Source: Candidatus Hydrogenedentota bacterium
GTDB lineage: Bacteria > UBA8481 > J006
Assembly (NCBI GenBank): GCA_003697085.1
Contig: RFFU01000102.1
Coordinates: 1 to 15,772, forward strand
Direction: 5' to 3'
DNA: 15,772 nucleotides
Shown: one piece after another, positions 1-7,406 of the stretch
Position numbering within the stretch: position 1 is the stretch's first letter
Layout: the number at the start of each line of letters is the position of its first letter
Notes under the pieces: generated by a model
Databases searched by the model: none
Told to the model about the DNA's origin: nothing
The model's input: the letters and a program-made list of their open reading frames with translations, nothing else
Made by a program: the position numbers and the translations under genes

Positions 1-1007
1 ACGCGCTCCTGAATCTGTTTCCATTTTTTTCCGGCTTTCTCGATCTTCGCGATGTTCTTTTTCAGCCGCGATAGCGCTCCCTTTCCGCCGGACTCCGCTT
101 CGGCCTGGGTAAGCGACATCACTTCGCGGAATCCCAATTTTCCCGTTTTGAGTCTCTGGAGCATAGAATGAAATTCGTTGTGAGCCACGGCCGAGGTGGC
201 CAACATCGTCTTGATTTTGATGTCTCCACGCTCGATCCTTTGCGCAATCTCAACCTCCTTCTCCGCTGATAAAAGATCAACTTTTCCAATTTCACGCAGG
301 TACATTCGAACCGGATCGTCCGTGGAGGGAAGGGGCCGCTTGAAGGTGAGCGTCATCTGTTTCGTGTCCTGCCCGGCATACTTTTCCTCGATCTTCTTCT
401 GCTGATATTCCTTCGGATCCTCGACGATCTCAATCCCGTGATGGATCAGAAGGCCGAAAATCTCGTCGATCCTGTCACTGTTTGTGATATCGTCCGGAAG
501 ATAATCGTTGATCTGATCGAGTGTGAGGTACCCCTCGCGCTCGCCTTCCACCAAGAGTTTTACGAGTTCAGGGAGGTCATGCTCGAGGGCAAGTTCTCGA
601 ATCTTTTCCGTCGTCAACTCCGCTGCGGCTATGTCGAGTGATTCTTCTTCCTTTTCCTCCTCCTCCTCCTCCTCCAGAGTTTCCTCGTTGCTCTCAATAT
701 CTTCTTCCTCCTCCTCCTCGATCCCGGCCGGGAGAATCTCGATATTTTCGTCGGAAACCAATTCCTCGGGTTTCTCGGAAACGACATCCCTCTTTTCGAG
801 GGAGTTGGGGATGTTCCGAGAGGGCTTTTTCCCCTGCTTCGAGTCTCTCCGCCTGCTCTTTTCCGAACCTCGTGGCGGTGTCTTCTTTCTTTTCACGTTA
901 CCCGATGATTTGGCGGTTCTCTTTTCCTTGTCGGATTTTTTTCGACCCGCACCCGACGCCTTCGGGTTCTTCTTTTTAACCTTTTTCTTCGAAGGTGTTG
1001 CAGCCAT
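1..1007 (-). CDS. rpoD: RNA polymerase primary sigma factor RpoD (N-terminal part, runs off window)
   Basis: Primary (housekeeping) sigma factor, which directs core RNA polymerase to -35/-10 promoters. About 335 codons are present. The frame stays open to base 1, so regions 2-4 lie outside. The start is ATG at 1007, with AAGGAG just upstream, 14 nt after the dnaG stop. Residues 1-66 are very rich in Lys, Arg and Ser. Two glutamate runs follow (about 97-102 and 113-119). Sigma region 1.1 is recognisable at about 128-196 (TLDQINDYLPDD, then a helix ending IHHGIEIVE). Region 1.2 is at about 228-262 (TDDPVRMYLREIGKVDLLSA, then AQRIERG). The Lys-rich and Glu-rich head, over 120 residues ahead of region 1.1, is long for the family, where region 1.1 usually starts near the N terminus. 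It is the last visible gene of the HIT-yqeY-smr-ftsA-like-dnaG run. The family call is firm; the role of the head is unknown. Confidence 0.95.
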   Translation of the reverse strand, partial: MAATPSKKKVKKKNPKASGAGRKKSDKEKRTAKSSGNVKRKKTPPRGSEKSRRRDSKQGKKPSRNIPNSLEKRDVVSEKPEELVSDENIEILPAGIEEEEEEDIESNEETLEEEEEEEKEEESLDIAAAELTTEKIRELALEHDLPELVKLLVEGEREGYLTLDQINDYLPDDITNSDRIDEIFGLLIHHGIEIVEDPKEYQQKKIEEKYAGQDTKQMTLTFKRPLPSTDDPVRMYLREIGKVDLLSAEKEVEIAQRIERGDIKIKTMLATSAVAHNEFHSMLQRLKTGKLGFREVMSLTQAEAESGGKGALSRLKKNIAKIEKAGKKWKQIQER

Positions 1008-1021
1008 AGAACTCCTTACCT

Positions 1022-2785
1022 CTATTCAGTGAATTTTTCGTTGCCCGTCGAGGACATTAGTTTTTTCTTCAAAGCAATCCATTTCAGAAGTTGTTGTCGA
1101 TTTTCATCCGGTGAAGAGCCGGGGGAAGCCGGTTCTTCGATCTCGGAGGTACACTTGCTGATTTCGGCATTGACGCGCTGGAGCTTTATTTGCCGAGAAT
1201 AATCGAGAAATTGACGTTGGGGATCCTGAAGAGGCATCTCGGAAGTCGCGATTTCCGCTATCAAAGCCAGGCCACGCGCATCCAACCTTCCCCCGAGATC
1301 TCCAGTGAGCGGTTCGTTGTTTTCGATCGCTTCTCGAATCGAACAATAGAGAGAACGATATTCCTCCGAGGTGAAATCCTCCGGATCCGGAAGCATCCGC
1401 GATTTGCGGAGGAGAATGGGTTGGTCGATCAATAAACGGAGAAAACGAAATTCCGCTCCTCTTTTTCCGGAGACATATTTTTCCGGACGGGCTTCCTCTC
1501 GGGAAGGCCGGCGAGCATCCACCGCCAGCGTGTTCTGGAGGGAGCGTTCCGGGATGCCGAAGCGTTCCGAAACGGTTTTGACGAGAGTTGCGCGAAGAAG
1601 CGGGTTTTTGAGGCTTGAAAACGAGGCCATCAGGTGCTCGACTTCCCGCGCGCGATCAGCCACGGAGCGGCATTTCTTGAGGGCTCCGCGAATCCGGTAC
1701 TCGATGATGTCTTCCGCTTCGGCGAGCCGTTTTCCGAAGGCTGTGGCGCCGGAGTCGAGGAGGAAAGAGGCCGGGTCGGCTCCAGGGGGAAGAAGAACGA
1801 TGCGAACATTGAGGCCGGCTTCGAGGCAAAGGGAGATACCGCGATCGGCGGCGCGTTCTCCCGCTTCATCAGCATCGTACACAAGAAGAACGGTGTCGGT
1901 AAGGCGGGAAAGGATGCGGCACTGAGCCTGGGTCAAAGCAGTTCCAAGGCCGGCGCAAGCCTCCGCAAACCCGAAACTATGCGCAAGAACGACGTCGGTG
2001 TAACCTTCAAGCAGAAGCGCATATCCGGAGCGCCGGATGGCGGTCCGGGCAAAGGGAAATCCGTAGAGTGTTCGCCCTTTCGTATAGATTGGAGTTTCGG
2101 GGGAATTGACGTATTTCGGAGCGGAGGTTTCTTCTTCCCGCCATATCCGGCCTCCGAAGGCGACGACCCTTCCGGTGGGATCGAAGATCGGGAAAAGAAT
2201 GCGGTTTCGAAAGAGATCATAAAAACCCGACTCCTCGTTTCGCTTTCGAAAGAGACCTGATTTCTCAAGCAACTCTTCGGAGAACGTCTTGCGAAACTTC
2301 TTGAGAAGAGAATCCCACGAGTCTGGAGCAAGGCCCAGCCGGAACTTGTCGATGTATTCTGGAGTGATGCCGCGATCCTGGAGATATTTCCGGGCCTCTT
2401 TCCCCCTTGAAGAAAGCAAGATCTCGTGGTAGAAGGCGGCCGCCGATTCGTTGATCTCATAAAGCGCATCGATGATCTGGTCATTCCGTTTTTTTCCCTT
2501 CGTCAACCGAACACCCGCTCGGTCGGCAAGTTGCCGGAGTGCTTCCCCAAAGGAAATTCCTGATATCTTTTGCAGAAATGTGAAGATGTCGCCGCTTTCG
2601 CCGCACCCGAAGCATTTGTAATAACCGTGTTGATCGTTTACGAAGAACGACGGTGTTTTCTCATCGTGAAAGGGACAGAGCCCTTTGAAATTGGCTCCGG
2701 CTCGCTTGAGTGTCACGAATTCTCCAACCAACTCCGTTATCGGAATACGTTCGCGGATCGTCTCGATCTCTCTCCGGTCGCTCAT
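1022..2785 (-). CDS. dnaG: DNA primase DnaG
   Basis: Primase that synthesises RNA primers at the replication fork together with the replicative helicase. The protein has 587 residues, normal for the family. An N-terminal CHC2-type zinc-binding domain has C37, H40, C58 and C61 (CPFH ... CFGC). The RNA-polymerase-like region includes LFRNRILFPIFDP at 191-203. The TOPRIM domain shows the catalytic glutamate in LLLEGYTDVV (E260) and the metal-binding DxD in VYDADEAGERA (D304, D306). Residues from about 440 onward form the helicase-interaction domain, which is divergent as usual. The ATG start overlaps the stop of the ftsA-like gene as ATGA, and an AAGGTGG box lies upstream. rpoD follows after 14 nt, giving the classic dnaG-rpoD pair. 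All key residues that I can place are intact. Confidence 0.98.
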   Translation of the reverse strand: MSDRREIETIRERIPITELVGEFVTLKRAGANFKGLCPFHDEKTPSFFVNDQHGYYKCFGCGESGDIFTFLQKISGISFGEALRQLADRAGVRLTKGKKRNDQIIDALYEINESAAAFYHEILLSSRGKEARKYLQDRGITPEYIDKFRLGLAPDSWDSLLKKFRKTFSEELLEKSGLFRKRNEESGFYDLFRNRILFPIFDPTGRVVAFGGRIWREEETSAPKYVNSPETPIYTKGRTLYGFPFARTAIRRSGYALLLEGYTDVVLAHSFGFAEACAGLGTALTQAQCRILSRLTDTVLLVYDADEAGERAADRGISLCLEAGLNVRIVLLPPGADPASFLLDSGATAFGKRLAEAEDIIEYRIRGALKKCRSVADRAREVEHLMASFSSLKNPLLRATLVKTVSERFGIPERSLQNTLAVDARRPSREEARPEKYVSGKRGAEFRFLRLLIDQPILLRKSRMLPDPEDFTSEEYRSLYCSIREAIENNEPLTGDLGGRLDARGLALIAEIATSEMPLQDPQRQFLDYSRQIKLQRVNAEISKCTSEIEEPASPGSSPDENRQQLLKWIALKKKLMSSTGNEKFTE

Positions 2786-4716
2786 TCCAATTCCACCTTA
2801 TCTCCTTCGTGAATCTCCGAAACAAAGGACCCAGGATTTCCGTTGATACGAATGCGCCGAATTCCCGATTTCGATTCCCATTGAGGTAGAATTTCATAAA
2901 GCCTCCAGGCGGGGCGCGCCGTTTCGATGATCGCGTTTTCGGGAAGGGGCTCTTTCTCATTCCGCCGTTCTCCATTTACGATTGCGGAGCGCGTTCGATC
3001 TGGAATTCTTACCGGATCGCCGTTCAGATCCACTCGGATTGCGCGCTCGATAGGAAGAGAAAGGAGTTCTCCGAGAAGAATCGGAGCGGTTTCCGTGATC
3101 TCCCTCGGTGCGGTAACTTCCTCACCGTCGATACGAAAGATCCGCGATGTTTCGGAAAGGGAAACGGAGGAAGAGATGTTTCTCTCCGCGTCAGGCCGTC
3201 CCTCTTTCTTCACGCGCGCGAGTTTTTCCTTCGTGGTCTCGGAATCCTTGGGGGATGAATACTGTCTCTCACCTTTGGGAGAGGAAGAGGAACCGATCGT
3301 GGCACTTTTGTCAGCGGGAGAGGGAACCGCTGCGAAGGAGGCGGACTGGGAGGCGTTTGAACCATCAACGCCGCGCCGAATCAAAACGTTATCTCCGTTG
3401 TTCACGAGTGTTTCCAGAGTCGCACTGACACCGTTGATCTCGACTTGCGGGGGGCCTCCCGGCTCTCCCCCGACGATGGTTCCGTCCTCGAGGAAGATCG
3501 GTTCACCCGGGCGACCGTAAAACTCCTCAAGTGTCAAACCGCCCGCCAAAGCGATTTCTTCGACGGTCATTCGGTCCGTCTCCCGAATACAAAGACGAGG
3601 TTCATTATTGAGAACGATCTTCCGGATAGTGGGGAACGTATGCCAATTCCGGCAGAGCGCAAGCAGTGTGACGAGAAGGGCTCCGTCAATCTCGGTTTCC
3701 AGATCGAGACCGAAGGTTTCGGCGGATCGGACGCGAAGTGAGTCGGTGGAGATATCGAGGTGAGAGGCAAGGGCGGTGGAAACACCTTTCTGCAAAGCGC
3801 CGCCTCCCACTAGCACGGCTCCTGTCAGGGGAGGAATGTGAAATCGAGACAGGAGATCATGGATCTTTTCCGCGATGGCCGCCGCCAACGCCTCGATAGG
3901 CTCCTTTTCGACCGCCAGAAGATCTTCTTCCGAGAGAATTCTTTCTTCCCCCCAGATGTCTCTCACGGAAACGCCCGGATTTCTTTTCAAGGTCTCCGCT
4001 TCGTGAAAACCGAGTCCAAAGGTTCGCGCAAGCGCTTCGGTGATGGAGTCTCCGGCGAGAGGAACCGAAGCGACCGCAAGGATTCCGGTGTCGGAGGCGA
4101 GGGCAATGTCGGAGGTCCCGGCTCCGATGTCAATCAGCGCAAAAACACTTCCCGGTGGAATCTGCTTTCGAAACAACGTTGCCACGGCGAGAGGTTCGAG
4201 CGTGATCCGCTCCGGAGAAAAGCCTCCGTTCTGGATGGCTTCCATCTTTCGACGGATCAAGGATAGCGGCGCCAACATGGCAGCACAGGAATACGTGGCG
4301 CGCCGGCCGGAAAGAGAGGAAAGAGAAGCGGCCGGATGATCGTCCACGAAAAGATTGTAGCGTGTCCGCGCCAGAAGCACCGGTGCGTCGGCAGGGCCGA
4401 AGGCCCTTCCTATCTTCAAGACCTTTCGTTCCGTTTCTTCCCAATCATCCCTCGACCAAGGACCGTTTTTCAAGGTGATGTCCTTGTGCCGCGTCTGTAT
4501 CTCGGCTCCCGCCACAGCGAAAACGACACCGGCCTTTTCCGGAATTTCGCGCCGTTTTCGAATTTCGCGGAGATGTTCGGAGACGGCTGCGGCGTCGAAA
4601 ACCCCACCGGCCCTCATATTTCGTTCTTTATGTTCCATCTGTTCGATCCAGAGAACACGGGAGTCTCGTACTTCGGCGAGCCGAATGGTTCGGGTGCCCA
4701 GATCGAGAATCAGCAT
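2782..4716 (-). CDS. FtsA/PilM-like actin-fold ATPase with long C-terminal extension
   Basis: A 644-residue protein of the actin/Hsp70-like ATPase superfamily, closest by eye to the large 'cell division protein FtsA' homologues of Clostridia-type genomes and to PilM. Phosphate-1 loop: LDLGTRTIRLAEV (residues 4-16). Phosphate-2 loop: ALIDIGAGTSDIALA (193-207). Adenosine motif: VLVGGGALQKG (301-311). Residues 1-360 are therefore a complete two-subdomain ATPase. Residues 425-644 are unlike true FtsA. They contain four short strand-turn-strand units with NG or DG turns (near 428, 530, 565 and 625), separated by a Ser-rich linker at 453-525. No signal peptide or obvious transmembrane helix is visible. 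The start is ATG 4716, after a strong GGAGGTG box. The frame is open further upstream, but that part lies inside smr. The gene overlaps smr by 7 nt and dnaG by 4 nt. An envelope or division role is only a family-level inference, and polymerisation is unproven. Confidence 0.8.
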   Translation of the reverse strand: MLILDLGTRTIRLAEVRDSRVLWIEQMEHKERNMRAGGVFDAAAVSEHLREIRKRREIPEKAGVVFAVAGAEIQTRHKDITLKNGPWSRDDWEETERKVLKIGRAFGPADAPVLLARTRYNLFVDDHPAASLSSLSGRRATYSCAAMLAPLSLIRRKMEAIQNGGFSPERITLEPLAVATLFRKQIPPGSVFALIDIGAGTSDIALASDTGILAVASVPLAGDSITEALARTFGLGFHEAETLKRNPGVSVRDIWGEERILSEEDLLAVEKEPIEALAAAIAEKIHDLLSRFHIPPLTGAVLVGGGALQKGVSTALASHLDISTDSLRVRSAETFGLDLETEIDGALLVTLLALCRNWHTFPTIRKIVLNNEPRLCIRETDRMTVEEIALAGGLTLEEFYGRPGEPIFLEDGTIVGGEPGGPPQVEINGVSATLETLVNNGDNVLIRRGVDGSNASQSASFAAVPSPADKSATIGSSSSPKGERQYSSPKDSETTKEKLARVKKEGRPDAERNISSSVSLSETSRIFRIDGEEVTAPREITETAPILLGELLSLPIERAIRVDLNGDPVRIPDRTRSAIVNGERRNEKEPLPENAIIETARPAWRLYEILPQWESKSGIRRIRINGNPGSFVSEIHEGDKVELE

Positions 4717-5069
4717 TCGAGCCACACCTCCGTGGCCCCATAAGACCCTCGGAAAGGATCCGCAAAGGAAAAGGATTTTACGAGAGGAGACCGCGTCAAC
4801 ACGCTGCGAACCCGCTTGCAAAGCCTTCCCCGTCCCTTTCCATGAATGATCGTGATACGAAGAATTCCTCTCGCAAAGGCTCCATCGAGAAATTGGAGCA
4901 AAGTAGATTCGGCTTCGTCAGGAGAAAGCCCATGGAGGTCGAGAGAGACGAAATCAAAATCCCGTTCCGCGGTGGTTACGGTGATCCCGGTCTCGATCTC
5001 ACGGGTTTCCGAAGGACGCAGTCGAGGGGGGAGCACGCGGCGTCTTTTCTTACGTTTTGCCATCGTCAT
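4710..5069 (-). CDS. Small Smr-domain protein
   Basis: A 119-residue stand-alone Smr (small MutS-related) protein. Smr domains are nucleic-acid nucleases or binders, best known as the C-terminal domain of MutS2. The two family signatures are present: LDLHG at residues 43-47 and HGKGRGRL at 76-83, with a GATEVWL strand near the end. The N-terminal 20 residues are strongly basic (MAKRKKRRR), a plausible nucleic-acid contact. It has no MutS-like ATPase part, so it is not MutS2. The start is ATG 5069, about 6 nt after an AAAGG box; a second in-frame ATG at 5063 is possible. It lies 12 nt after yqeY and overlaps the ftsA-like gene by 7 nt (ATGCTGA), implying coupled translation. Substrate unknown. 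Confidence 0.88.
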   Translation of the reverse strand: MTMAKRKKRRRVLPPRLRPSETREIETGITVTTAERDFDFVSLDLHGLSPDEAESTLLQFLDGAFARGILRITIIHGKGRGRLCKRVRSVLTRSPLVKSFSFADPFRGSYGATEVWLEC

Positions 5070-5081
5070 TCAGGACCTTTC

Positions 5082-5537
5082 TCAAGAAGGGGGATTTTGG
5101 AGGAGTTCGCGAGCAATGCGATTGACTTGGGAACCGTCGGCGCGGCCTTTGACCTCCGCCAAAGCCGCTTTCATTACGGCGCCGATCTGTTTCATACTCG
5201 AGGCTCCGGTCTTCTCAATCGCCGATGAGACGATCTTTCGAATCTCTTCTTCGGAAAGTTCCTTGGGTAGGAAAGAGGCAATCAACTCCATCTCCGCTTT
5301 TTCCGCCTCGACCAAGTCCGCTCTTGACGCTTTTTCGAACTCCGCAATGGAATCCTTTCGAGCGCGAAGCCCTTTTCGAAGTACGCGGAGGATGTCTTCT
5401 TCACTCGCTTCGGCACGCTTTTCGATCTCAACATTCTTGATCTCCGCGGTCAATGTGCGCAATGTCCGAACGGTATTACTATCTCGTTCCTTCATTGCCT
5501 GTTTGAGGCGAGATTGGATTTGTTTCTTGAGACTCAT
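5082..5537 (-). CDS. yqeY: GatB/YqeY domain protein
   Basis: A 151-residue stand-alone GatB/YqeY-family protein, the usual length. It starts MSLKKQIQSRLKQAMKERD and continues as a helical N-terminal domain (to about 95) and a C-terminal helical domain related to the tail of GatB, the glutamyl-tRNA(Gln) amidotransferase subunit. The region at 89-103 (SFLPKELSEEEIRKI) and the GRADGSQVNRIARELL end are typical of the family. Whether it acts on tRNA is not established. The start is ATG 5537, preceded by GGAAGGAAA. In Bacillus-type genomes yqeY follows rpsU; no rpsU is present here, and the preceding gene is a HIT-domain gene 66 nt upstream. smr follows after 12 nt. Confidence 0.93.
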   Translation of the reverse strand: MSLKKQIQSRLKQAMKERDSNTVRTLRTLTAEIKNVEIEKRAEASEEDILRVLRKGLRARKDSIAEFEKASRADLVEAEKAEMELIASFLPKELSEEEIRKIVSSAIEKTGASSMKQIGAVMKAALAEVKGRADGSQVNRIARELLQNPPS

Positions 5538-5603
5538 ACCGCTTTCCTTCCTTTCCGGAGAATTTCCTGCTTTCCGAATTTCGAAATCAAAAAAATCTTT
5601 GTT

Positions 5604-5945
5604 TTAGCCGGGGGGCCACTGAAACGGCCGACCTGCCAAGAGATGAAAATGAATATGTTCCACTTCCTGGCCGGCGGCTTTGCCAAGATTCATCACAATG
5701 CGGAAGCCTCCAAGGCTTTCCAGATCTCTCTTTTTCACGGCGGCTTCGATGCACTCGAACAGACTACGAGCAACACCGGGAACCTTTGAGAAAACTTCAA
5801 TATGTTGCTTGGGGAAGGCAAGGTAATGGTGCGGCGCCTGCGGATTTATATCGGAAATGACGAGAACTTCGTCGGTTTCCGCGATCCGCTCCGCCGGTAT
5901 CTCACCCTCCACGATTTTGCAGAAGACACATGCGGTTTCAGACAA
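5604..5945 (-). CDS. HIT-domain nucleotide hydrolase/transferase (HINT-like)
   Basis: A 113-residue histidine-triad protein of the HINT branch, which usually hydrolyses purine nucleoside phosphoramidates or aminoacyl adenylates; the real substrate here is unknown. The catalytic triad is HIHFHLL (H97, H99, H101). The N terminus, CVFCKIVEGEIPAERI, and the DINPQAPHHYLAFPKQHI segment are typical. C6 and C9 form a CxxC, which in relatives helps bind zinc with a later histidine. The start is TTG 5945, 11 nt after a GGGAGG box; there is no in-frame ATG nearby. The gene appears to open the operon that runs through yqeY, smr, the ftsA-like gene, dnaG and rpoD. A promoter candidate lies about 140 nt upstream. 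Confidence 0.93.
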   Translation of the reverse strand: MSETACVFCKIVEGEIPAERIAETDEVLVISDINPQAPHHYLAFPKQHIEVFSKVPGVARSLFECIEAAVKKRDLESLGGFRIVMNLGKAAGQEVEHIHFHLLAGRPFQWPPG

Positions 5946-6090
5946 CTTTTCAAGAACCTCCCAAGGTTAGATCGTTTCGTGATGCCAAAGGAAACGTTCT
6001 CCTTCAGGCAAAAACGAGCGTCCAAACACACATAAATAACTGAAATTAAAGAAGATAGAACGTTTTTCCGCCTATGGAGACGTTTCGAAA

Positions 6091-6118
6091 CTTATATTGT
6101 ATGTACGGAGATTCACAA
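6091..6118 (-). promoter_or_regulatory. Candidate sigma-70-type promoter for the HIT-...-rpoD operon
   Basis: On the minus strand TTGTGA (6118-6113, 4 of 6 to the -35 consensus) is followed after 16 nt by TATAAG (6096-6091, 5 of 6 to the -10 consensus). It would give a 5' leader of about 140 nt before the HIT start at 5945. It sits just below a terminator candidate, which fits an operon boundary. Found by eye; the -35 is weak. Confidence 0.4.
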
Positions 6119-6200
6119 AATCAAGGGGGGGAGCGAAAATAGTTCAAGAAAAATCGAAAATGTGACGTGAAAAGGAGGAGTTTTTTGGAAACGATGCTGC

Positions 6201-6225
6201 AAAAAAAAGGAGAAGGCTGTCTTCT
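6201..6225 (-). terminator. Candidate intrinsic terminator below rsmE
   Basis: On the minus strand a hairpin AGAAG-ACAGC-CTTCT (6225-6211) is followed by CC and eight T residues (6208-6201). The stem is only 5 bp, or could rearrange to GGAGA/TCTCC, but hairpin plus T8 is the expected pattern. It lies about 440 nt past the rsmE stop and 80 nt before the promoter candidate of the next operon. Confidence 0.5.
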
Positions 6226-6292
6226 TATCTCCCAAAACACAAAAGCGAGGAGAGCGCGTTCGAAAGGACGTGAGGAGTGTTGAAACTTCCAC

Positions 6293-6326
6293 CCAGGACA
6301 AAACCTGGCGGAGAACCATTTTGTCC
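6293..6326. other. Overlapping, mutually exclusive hairpins
   Basis: GGACAAAA (6296-6303) and TTTTGTCC (6319-6326) form a perfect 8-bp inverted repeat with a 15-nt loop. CCAGG (6293-6297) and CCTGG (6304-6308) form a second 5-bp stem with a 6-nt loop. The two stems share bases, so only one can form at a time. On the minus strand this sits about 70 nt before the T8 terminator candidate. It could be part of a small RNA or a 3' trailer; no known RNA family is recognised. Confidence 0.35.
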
Positions 6327-6364
6327 CTCTTCGGCGGTATTTGTGGGTTAGAGAGTGGCAAAAA

Positions 6365-6392
6365 ATTCGAAATTCGAATATCGAAATCCTAA
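6365..6392. repeat. Degenerate heptamer tandem repeat (ATTCGAA)
   Basis: Four consecutive 7-nt units: ATTCGAA (6365-6371), ATTCGAA (6372-6378), TATCGAA (6379-6385) and the decayed ATCCTAA (6386-6392). The first two are identical. The period of seven is exact. It lies in non-coding DNA. Confidence 0.65.
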
Positions 6393-6472
6393 AGGAGTTC
6401 GAAGCAGAAAGCATAAAGCACGTAACTTGTGTCATCGCTGGAGTCCTGCAGATTCCCTAAAAAAGGAATATA

Positions 6473-6550
6473 CCACAGAGAGAGATACCCGAGATCACAG
6501 AGGATGAAACGAAAAAAGGAAGAGAACCGAAAAAGCCTGCGGATTTAAGG
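6473..6550 (+). repeat. Dispersed CACAGAG-type intergenic repeat, copy A
   Basis: Starts near CCACAGAGAGAGATAC and runs through GAGATCACAGAGG, a GAAAAAAGGAAGAG block and the tail AAAAAGCCTGCGGAT. It aligns with copy B (12814-12884, opposite strand) over about 70 nt, including a 35-nt block beginning at GAGATCACAGAGG with only two mismatches. A decayed third copy lies at 12681-12740. All three are intergenic. Confidence 0.75.
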
Positions 6551-6584
6551 ATTCTTTATTGTTGGAAAATAAATAGAAATGATT

Positions 6585-6665
6585 AGAAGCGGTTTCATAA
6601 GGCCCCCTTCCCCCTTGATATTGAAGGAATTCCGAGGTCGTGACAGCATTTATGAACCCGCTTCT
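6585..6665. repeat. Long inverted repeat at the rsmE 3' end
   Basis: AGAAGCGGTTTCATAA (6585-6600) is repeated in inverted form at 6650-6665 (TTATGAACCCGCTTCT), matching at 15 of 16 positions. The arms enclose 49 nt with an inner CCTT/AAGG element. The right arm contains two bases of the rsmE stop codon (TAG, 6666-6664). On the minus strand it is followed by a T-rich stretch. It could be a long-stem transcript end or mRNA-protecting structure, or a small MITE-like palindrome; I see no clear target-site duplication. Confidence 0.7.
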
Positions 6666-7406
6666 AGGAATTAAGAATGCGCAGAAGAAAAAAGCAAGAA
6701 GACACGGCCGCTGTATCTGTTTTTAAGGTTGTATCGCCAAGAGAAAAGAGAAAAAGATTTCTCTTCTTGAAGAATTCCCTCTCTTCATCACTCCAGCCCC
6801 CTTCCGGACCGAGGAGGACGAGCAAGGGAAAAGAGAGATTCTGCCGAAACTCCGTGGAATCCGAAAAAGGGCTGCCGGTGGAATCAAGGACAACAACGGT
6901 TCGTTCGGTTTCCCTCTCGAGCAGTTCCGGAAGGGTTATGGGATTCACGTCGAGAGCAACGGGCCGCGAACGACCTGATTGAAGCGCGGAAGACAAGAGA
7001 AGACGATTCCAACGGGAGATTTTCGTTTCTCCGGCCGGTTTGGGAGTTCGGGAGAACCGAGTTCGGATACACTGAACCTTTTCGATTCCGATCTCGCTCG
7101 TCTGCCGCAAAAGTGTTTCAAAGCCAGCGTCGCGGATGGGGGGAAGAGCGAGGAGGAGAGGGGAAGGTTCCCTCCCCGGCACGACTTCGGCCGTCGCTTG
7201 GAAGCGGAGCCGTCTTTTCTGATTGAACCCGAGACAGATGCATTTTCGATAGACTCCCGTCGAGTCGAGAAGCCACACGAGATCGCCCTTTTTCAGACGA
7301 AGGACGCGTCGAGATTTTCTTTCGGCAAACTCATCGAGCGAGAATGGTTCGTGGCGGGGGATCGTGCCGGAGAACGGAAGACGATAGGCACCTCGGTGAA
7401 AGCCGC

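Larger units (their letters stand above)
5946..6663. other. 718-nt intergenic region between rsmE and the HIT gene
   Basis: No credible gene lies here; short open frames on both strands lack recognisable domains and look like chance. From right to left it holds a long inverted repeat at the rsmE stop (6585-6665), a CACAGAG-type repeat (6473-6550), a heptamer tandem repeat (6365-6392), a hairpin pair (6293-6326), a terminator candidate (6201-6225) and a promoter candidate (6091-6118). This is the main boundary between two operons. Confidence 0.7.

Noticed and set aside
523-1032. Ser/Phe-rich plus-strand frame
   Set aside because: The serine runs are the reverse complement of the glutamate runs of RpoD.
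4717-4821. Upstream start for the ftsA-like gene
   Set aside because: The extra 35 residues overlap smr and precede the phosphate-1 loop; ATG 4716 has a strong Shine-Dalgarno and begins directly with the fold.
6113-6435. Minus-strand frames of 82 and 104 residues between rsmE and HIT
   Set aside because: They run through the heptamer repeat, hairpins and T8 terminator, and lack domains.
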